Made by a program: the position numbers and the translations under genes. Positions 58,896 through 64,000 of a stretch of 64,000 nt of DNA are shown piece after piece. The notes below the pieces were generated by a model, which worked only from the letters and a program-made list of their open reading frames with translations, was not told the origin of the DNA and ran no database searches. How positions within the stretch are numbered: the first letter of the stretch is position 1; each line of letters begins with the position of its first letter. The stretch is taken from NCBI GenBank assembly GCA_947652605.1, contig OX393582.1:13044544-13108543 (forward strand), read 5' to 3'. Origin of the DNA: Elmis aenea (Eukaryota > Arthropoda > Insecta > Coleoptera > Elmidae).

Positions 58896-59570
58896 TAGGG
58901 TGTTTGAAATTCGATTTTGATCATGGGAATCTCACTATTACTTGTAATCGAATTAAGTTTGTATAAATGAACTTTAAAAACAAAGAAAAACGCGATACAC
59001 TGCGAATGTTTTATTCATTGAATAGGAATTCTACATGCATTGTCAATAGGAATTCTACAGTGTTAAGACAACGCCATGCAGAATAAAAAATTCGCAACAT
59101 ACCACATACCACGTTTTTCTTCGTTAATAAAGTTCATTAATACGAATTTATCACGATTAGAAGTAACAGGGTTACGAAATTTGTAGTTTGTTGATTGGTT
59201 GTCATGGTAACGACGTAAACTACAACGACCGGGCGGGCCTGATTTATGGTGGTTGTTCTCCAAAACGCATTTGTACAAATTTGACAATGAAAGTAGAGGT
59301 AAAATATCATGTGGGGTACATCAATGCATTCGGAAAAAATCTATTTAGGTATGTAAATAGCCAATAATGCGCCCACAAGAAAAAAATAAGTTGTTTGTCG
59401 TATAACAAAAACGAATGTTCCTAGAAAAAACTGATGGTTACCATCCGATTCGCCTTAAACAATTTTGTAGGCAATGTTTTTACACATTTAAAATATTTTA
59501 TACTCCAAAGGAGTTATAAATGATTTTCAAAAATTATGTTTTTCGGTTTTTTCCTAATTTTCTTGAATAC
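58896..59570. mobile_element. Partial foldback adjoining the mariner-like element
   Basis: TAGGGTGTTTGAAATTCGAT at 58,894 followed by CATGGGAATCTCACTATTAC. It shares the TA with the right end of the preceding element. Right end absent. Its interior (59,435-59,520) matches 49,575-49,660. Confidence 0.5.
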
Positions 59571-59720
59571 CGTTTGAGATATTTTCAATATCTCTTCGGA
59601 TTATTAATGAGCATCGAATTTAGAAACATTGTCAAATGGAAACCCATACTGTAGCTATTACAATAAGCAATAAGCTAAAATAGGGATGTTTATACTCGAA
59701 TTTTGAACACGTTGTGTATA

Positions 59721-60543
59721 CAGGGTGGTACACTTTTTTGTAGCAGGACTTTGACAGTCGATACAAAAACTCATTTTAAAGCGAACATTCCATGTCAACA
59801 TGGGTCCATAAACGCTTCATTTTAAAGATATAGGGTGTTGAAATTTTATGAAAAAATATCGATAATTTTTAACCGTTTCTCAACCAGTAGATATATTTAA
59901 AACAAATTTGGTATACAGCTTAACCTTACAGGTTACCACATTCGGGTAGAATGTCAAGCCCCACAAGCAACCAGTGGCGGAGTTGCTGGGGTTCAGTATC
60001 AATAAATTTTATAATAAACTAGTATGGCCCTGTCAAAGAAAATTTTATTTTAAATAAAAAGTTTTTCTTGACTTTTCTTCGTATCTACCACCACAGCAAA
60101 CTTTTCGCGAGAATAGTAAAATAAATCGAATTTCGCGCCAAACGGTGGTAGATACGAAGTAAAGTCACCAGACACTTTTTGTTTAAAAAAAAAAATTCTA
60201 CCCGAAAAAAATTTCGAATTTGATTTTGAATAGGGCCGAACTAATTTTTTATAAAATTTATTGAAACTGAACCCCCACAACTCCGCCACTGGCTGTTTGT
60301 GGGGCGACATTCTCACTGAATGTGGTAACCTGTAAGGTGGTGCTGTACCTATACCAAATTTGGTTTAAATATATCTACTGGTTGAGAAACAGTTAAAAAT
60401 TATCGATATTTTTTCGAAATTTTCAACACCCTATATCTTTAAAATGAAGCGTTTATGGACCCATGTTGATACAGAATATTCGCTTTAAAATAAGTTTTTG
60501 TATTGACTGTTAAAGTCCTGCTACAAAAAAGTGGAACACCCTG
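59721..60543. mobile_element. Complete foldback element with a second foldback in its centre
   Basis: CAGGGTGGTACACTTTTTTG pairs with CAAAAAAGTGGAACACCCTG, TA flanks. Arms of about 250 bp share AAGCGTTTATGGACCCATGT and its complement. The centre (59,972-60,291) has its own inverted ends CAGTGGCGGAGTTG / CAACTCCGCCACTG. Inside those is a third pair, CTTCGTATCTACCACC / GGTGGTAGATACGAAG. Confidence 0.92.
59972..60291. mobile_element. hAT-like MITE inside the foldback
   Basis: CAGTGGCGGAGTTGCTGGGG and CCCCACAACTCCGCCACTG are inverted ends of hAT appearance. Target duplication not evident; flanks GCCCCACAA and TTGTGGGGC belong to the outer foldback arms. Confidence 0.65.
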
Positions 60544-60545
60544 TA

Positions 60546-62790
60546 TTATTAATTTGGTCTATCCTCAGATATTTCTTAACCTTAAATTAGTATTTGCTTG
60601 AAAAATACTCTTTCGAAATATCAAAGTTTAAAACTAAGTCGATTAATTTATACAAATTTTGCCCCCTCTTTGTTTGTTACTGTCAAACACGACCTGATAC
60701 CACAATTTTTGCGTCCCCCTTGCCGTTTTTCTGGGCCAGCTACCGTTCATGTGGTAATTTACTTGATAAATTCAATGTCGTATGAAAAAACAACTTTGGA
60801 GACTGCTCTGTATAATCAGTTTACGGTTCATTTACTTCGCAGAGGATATTTTTCTCCATTTTATCAGGACGAAACTTCCACTTCCTTATCTAGCTGCGCG
60901 TAAGGATAAGATGCAAAATACACGTTATCTACTTTAATATCAAGCTGAATCATCGCATCGACATTTCCCTGCAGTAATTACAATGTTTAACAGTTTTTAT
61001 GTTGCATGAAATTAACTCTCTCAAGCTGAATGTGTTATTAATTCATTGAACCGCTAATAGTGGTGTCTTTGTTTTTATGCTTTTTGTTAATTTTTGTATG
61101 TATCATTATTATTTCCTTGCTGTGTAAAATTAGAAAGCGCTATTTAGTTTTTGCGCGCAGTCATTTGGATTAAATTTGCTTTTCTCTATCGTATTGTCAG
61201 CTGACACACCTTGTATTGTACTCTTTGTTGACGTTCTGCCAGGATTTATTAGTTCTCGATCTCTTTTTAACATTTTTTGTGTGCCAAAGGCGACCCATTA
61301 CGGCACGACCCTTTTTTTTTGTGTGTGTTTATTTTGAAGAAATACGTACACACGTTTTTACGCGAGTTTTTGTTACAGAATTCTGTAAACATTTCTGTTT
61401 TACACTTGCATAGTTGAGTTTTTATACCGGAGCAGGAAGTAATTTGTGAAAATAAATAATTCATTTTTAATGCGGCATCTGTAGTTTTTGAATTGTAAAA
61501 CGATGGTATTCTCTGATTAGGGATTCTTGACGGTAGTGGGTCAATTTGAATTTTGCATATTTTGTTCACGTGCCCACGAAGTGCTCTGAATTTGTCTTCG
61601 AGTACAAAAGATTGCATAATTAAATTATTAAAACGAATACAAACAGAAATTTTTAAAAAATTAACCGTTCAAGATGTAGTTAGAACTACTTTAACGATTT
61701 GTAACATCGTGGTCTGGCACTCTTTGGTTTAATTTACAAAAAAAATGTTTAGCGTAAATTGTGTTTCAAATTAGTCACTAAAAAACTCAGTATTATTCCG
61801 TTGACTTATTTAAGTTTAAATAAGTTCAGACTTGTTTGCTGTTAATCGGTTTAACATTGTTCTTTTCCAAAAAAATTCAAATAAAAACCTTTCCCCATCG
61901 GTTTTATTTATTGTGTTTTTAAATTTAAATAACCAAATCGTTTAAAAGTTGGGTGTTTTCATATTTTCTACCAAACTACACTCAAGTATTATAAAAGAAG
62001 AAATAATAATAATTGTCAAAAAAAGAGCTTAATTATGTGGGAATCTCAAATTAAATGACCGCCTCATCCTATTTGTGTAGCGTATTAGATAAACTTGTTT
62101 AATATTTACGTTATTTAGGGCAGTTTGTGTTTGAACAAGTAAACAAAATGTAAAAAATATCTTAGATAATTAAATTAAACAACAAATATTGAAATTCTTT
62201 TAAGTTTGTACATATATTTATATTTAAAATGAAAAATTCAACCGTTCTCAAATAGCGAAGTGAAAAATTTATCACAGTTTGAAGTATTTTCAACATTAAA
62301 ATGACCTTAAGTTTAATTTTCTATTTAAACTGATGCTGGGAGACAAAAGAAGAACAAATTTTTCCAATTTCGACTTGAAAAACTAAAATTATATTGCAGT
62401 TATCTGATTTAAATTAAAGCGCCATGATATGATTTTGACAGGTGTGTCAATTATTGAATGATAGCAGTGCCGGATTGACCAATACGCAAAAATGACTAAA
62501 TCATTAAGCGATAAAAATACCTACAACGGAAATCGTTTAACAAAAAAACGCTTAGCCGGAAAAATCGGTTAATATGAAAAAATACTTCGGTCCCGATTAA
62601 ATGCTATGCTTGACGCGTAAAAGATTTTGCATCTCAGAAGCACAAGGAGTGAAAAATTTGTAAGTTTATCTTCCTTAACAGCAGGGTTAAGCCGATTTAA
62701 ATCAGTGATTTAAATCAAATGATTTTTTTATTTAGATCCGTCATTTAAATCAAGTGATTTTTTAAATGTATAAAACAACAAATCAAAGTA
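60546..62790. other. Nothing recognised
   Basis: AT-rich, with short open frames (for example 60,598-60,903 and 61,617-61,267) lacking domain or splice support. CCGATTTAAATCAGTGATTT near 62,692 belongs to the GATTTAAATC repeat also seen at 31.9 and 34.6 kb. Confidence 0.4.
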
Positions 62791-62798
62791 ATTACAAC

Positions 62799-63220
62799 CA
62801 GGAGTTTGGAGCAGTCCAATTTTTTCATTGCTCCGCTCCAGCTCCGCTCCGGCATCAAAATGCCTGCTCCAGCTCCATGCTCCAAATCTTGTTAACATTT
62901 TTAAAACGAGTTTTTTAATAAAAAAAATTTGTTTTTAAAAACAAAGTTTTTTTTTTTTTTGGATATGTGGAAGTTGGTTAAAAATTACAATATATGACCC
63001 TAACAAACAAGTAAAGTTAAATAAATGTTTGAAAGAACAGATTACTGATCTTCAAAGGTTGAGAAAAAGAAGAGAAAAATGTTTTTCAAAAAATTGTACA
63101 TAATAAACTGGAGCAGTGGAACAATCAAAATTATTTGCTCCGGGCTCCTCTCCTGCTCCGGCAAAAACCCATTGCTCCACTGCTCTGTGCTCCAGCTCCG
63201 TGCTCCGCTCCAATCCCCTG
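62799..63220. mobile_element. hAT element built of GCTCC/GGAGC repeats
   Basis: Perfect 8 bp duplication ATTACAAC at 62,791-62,798 and 63,221-63,228. Ends CAGGAGTTTGGAGCAG and GCTCCAATCCCCTG. Both flanks inside the ends are arrays of GCTCC in the context TGCTCCAGCTCCGCTCC. No transposase. Confidence 0.92.
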
Positions 63221-63228
63221 ATTACAAC

Positions 63229-64000
63229 ATGAAGGTAAAAAATAATTTATTTTTCACAAATTTGAAATTATAAATTCGTTATTAATATAAACATAAACAA
63301 TAATTTCCGAAAAACAAGAAATATAATCCAATTTATTATTTCATACACACATTTTATGTATGTAGGTAGTAGGTACCTATTGCGAATTTAAAAAAAAAAA
63401 TAACATTGGTTTTCGAAACCACGATTTTAATCATTAATTATTATCATTATAATATTTAAAGAGAAACACAAATTTTCTTGCTTTCTCAATACCCCACCAG
63501 TTCCGTAAATTTGAGTGTAAATAAATTAATAATTAGAGTTACTGTAGAGGCTATGATTATCGTATCAGATCAGCTTAATATTTTTTTAAAATATTAAACA
63601 TTTTTTCATTGTAATGTTGCTTGTGTTGACTTATTCTATTCTTTTGCGTCTGGAGTAGGTACATGTAATTACAATTTAATCGATTTGTAATTATGCTTAA
63701 GGAAATTTAAAAAAATAAAAAAACATGATTTTTAATAACCGTGCTTAGCAGTGCAATGACACAAAAAATCAGAGCGTTAATAAGACATTTTGGTCCCCAT
63801 GGTTTCGTGATAAACGGTTTTCACTCCAATCAACAATTAAGTGTAATTTTTGAATAAACTTATTTATACAATTTGATCAAAACGAGTTCTGCAGTAGTTT
63901 TTCTACAGGTACTGTATCTACCGAGGAACGAAGGTATTTTTGTTAATATTTTTTAATTATCCTGTGCAGCATGTGTAAGGGTGAAGGTGTGTTTTATTAA
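63229..64000. other. Nothing recognised
   Basis: AT-rich to the end of the window; no coding signal or repeat identified. Confidence 0.4.

Overview
This is an AT-rich animal chromosome segment, almost certainly insect and plausibly a large beetle-type genome. It carries split genes with consensus GT-AG introns, a facilitated-trehalose/sugar-transporter-like gene, a MADF-BESS gene, and insect-style transposons (piggyBac, IS630/Tc1-mariner, hAT, PIF/Harbinger, Penelope, non-LTR retrotransposons). Species cannot be fixed from the sequence. Most predicted open frames are accidental; genes occupy a small part of the window and transposons most of the rest.

Three host genes can be supported. (1) A two-exon MADF-BESS protein gene on the minus strand (12,961 to 6,746; 280 aa). 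Its 5.4 kb intron holds a PIF/Harbinger element, a Penelope 3' fragment, a SINE-like unit and part of a foldback element. (2) A complete six-exon MFS sugar transporter of the Tret1 type on the minus strand (41,783 to 17,994; 473 aa). All exon phases join without a break. Its introns run from 53 bp to 16.3 kb, and the largest is packed with transposons. (3) The first coding exon of an unidentified gene on the plus strand (54,514-54,694), behind a GC-richer promoter-like region, with the rest of the gene beyond or hidden in the window.

The dominant structure is a group of long foldback (palindromic) elements that start TACAGGG(T)G and end CACCCTGTA on TA targets. At least nine have both ends preserved (25.9, 28.5, 35.0, 43.0, 44.5, 47.8, 56.7 and 59.7 kb, plus the related 31.0 kb unit) and more are partial. 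The 56.7-58.9 kb copy has about 500 bp inverted repeats around a decayed mariner-like transposase with a DUF4817-like N-terminus and 41-residue D-to-D spacing. It is a good candidate for a relative of the enzyme that moves the whole group. Despite divergent sequences, the groups share a subterminal motif (ATGGGNATCTC..AAGAGATACAAGG..GGTTAAAT).

Other highlights are two piggyBac copies, one with an approximate empty site elsewhere in the window and one a template-switch mosaic with a 440 bp duplication and a 555 bp insert copied from a neighbouring foldback; a Penelope copy flanked by a 142 bp inverted copy of its own 3' end; deeply nested insertions at 4.6-6.5 kb; several hAT elements with recognisable 8 bp target duplications; a foldback carrying a 185 bp tandem array; and a 15 bp EcoRI-core minisatellite next to a 47 bp TTAA-bounded mini-element. 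I saw no convincing tRNA, rRNA, CRISPR array or viral gene.
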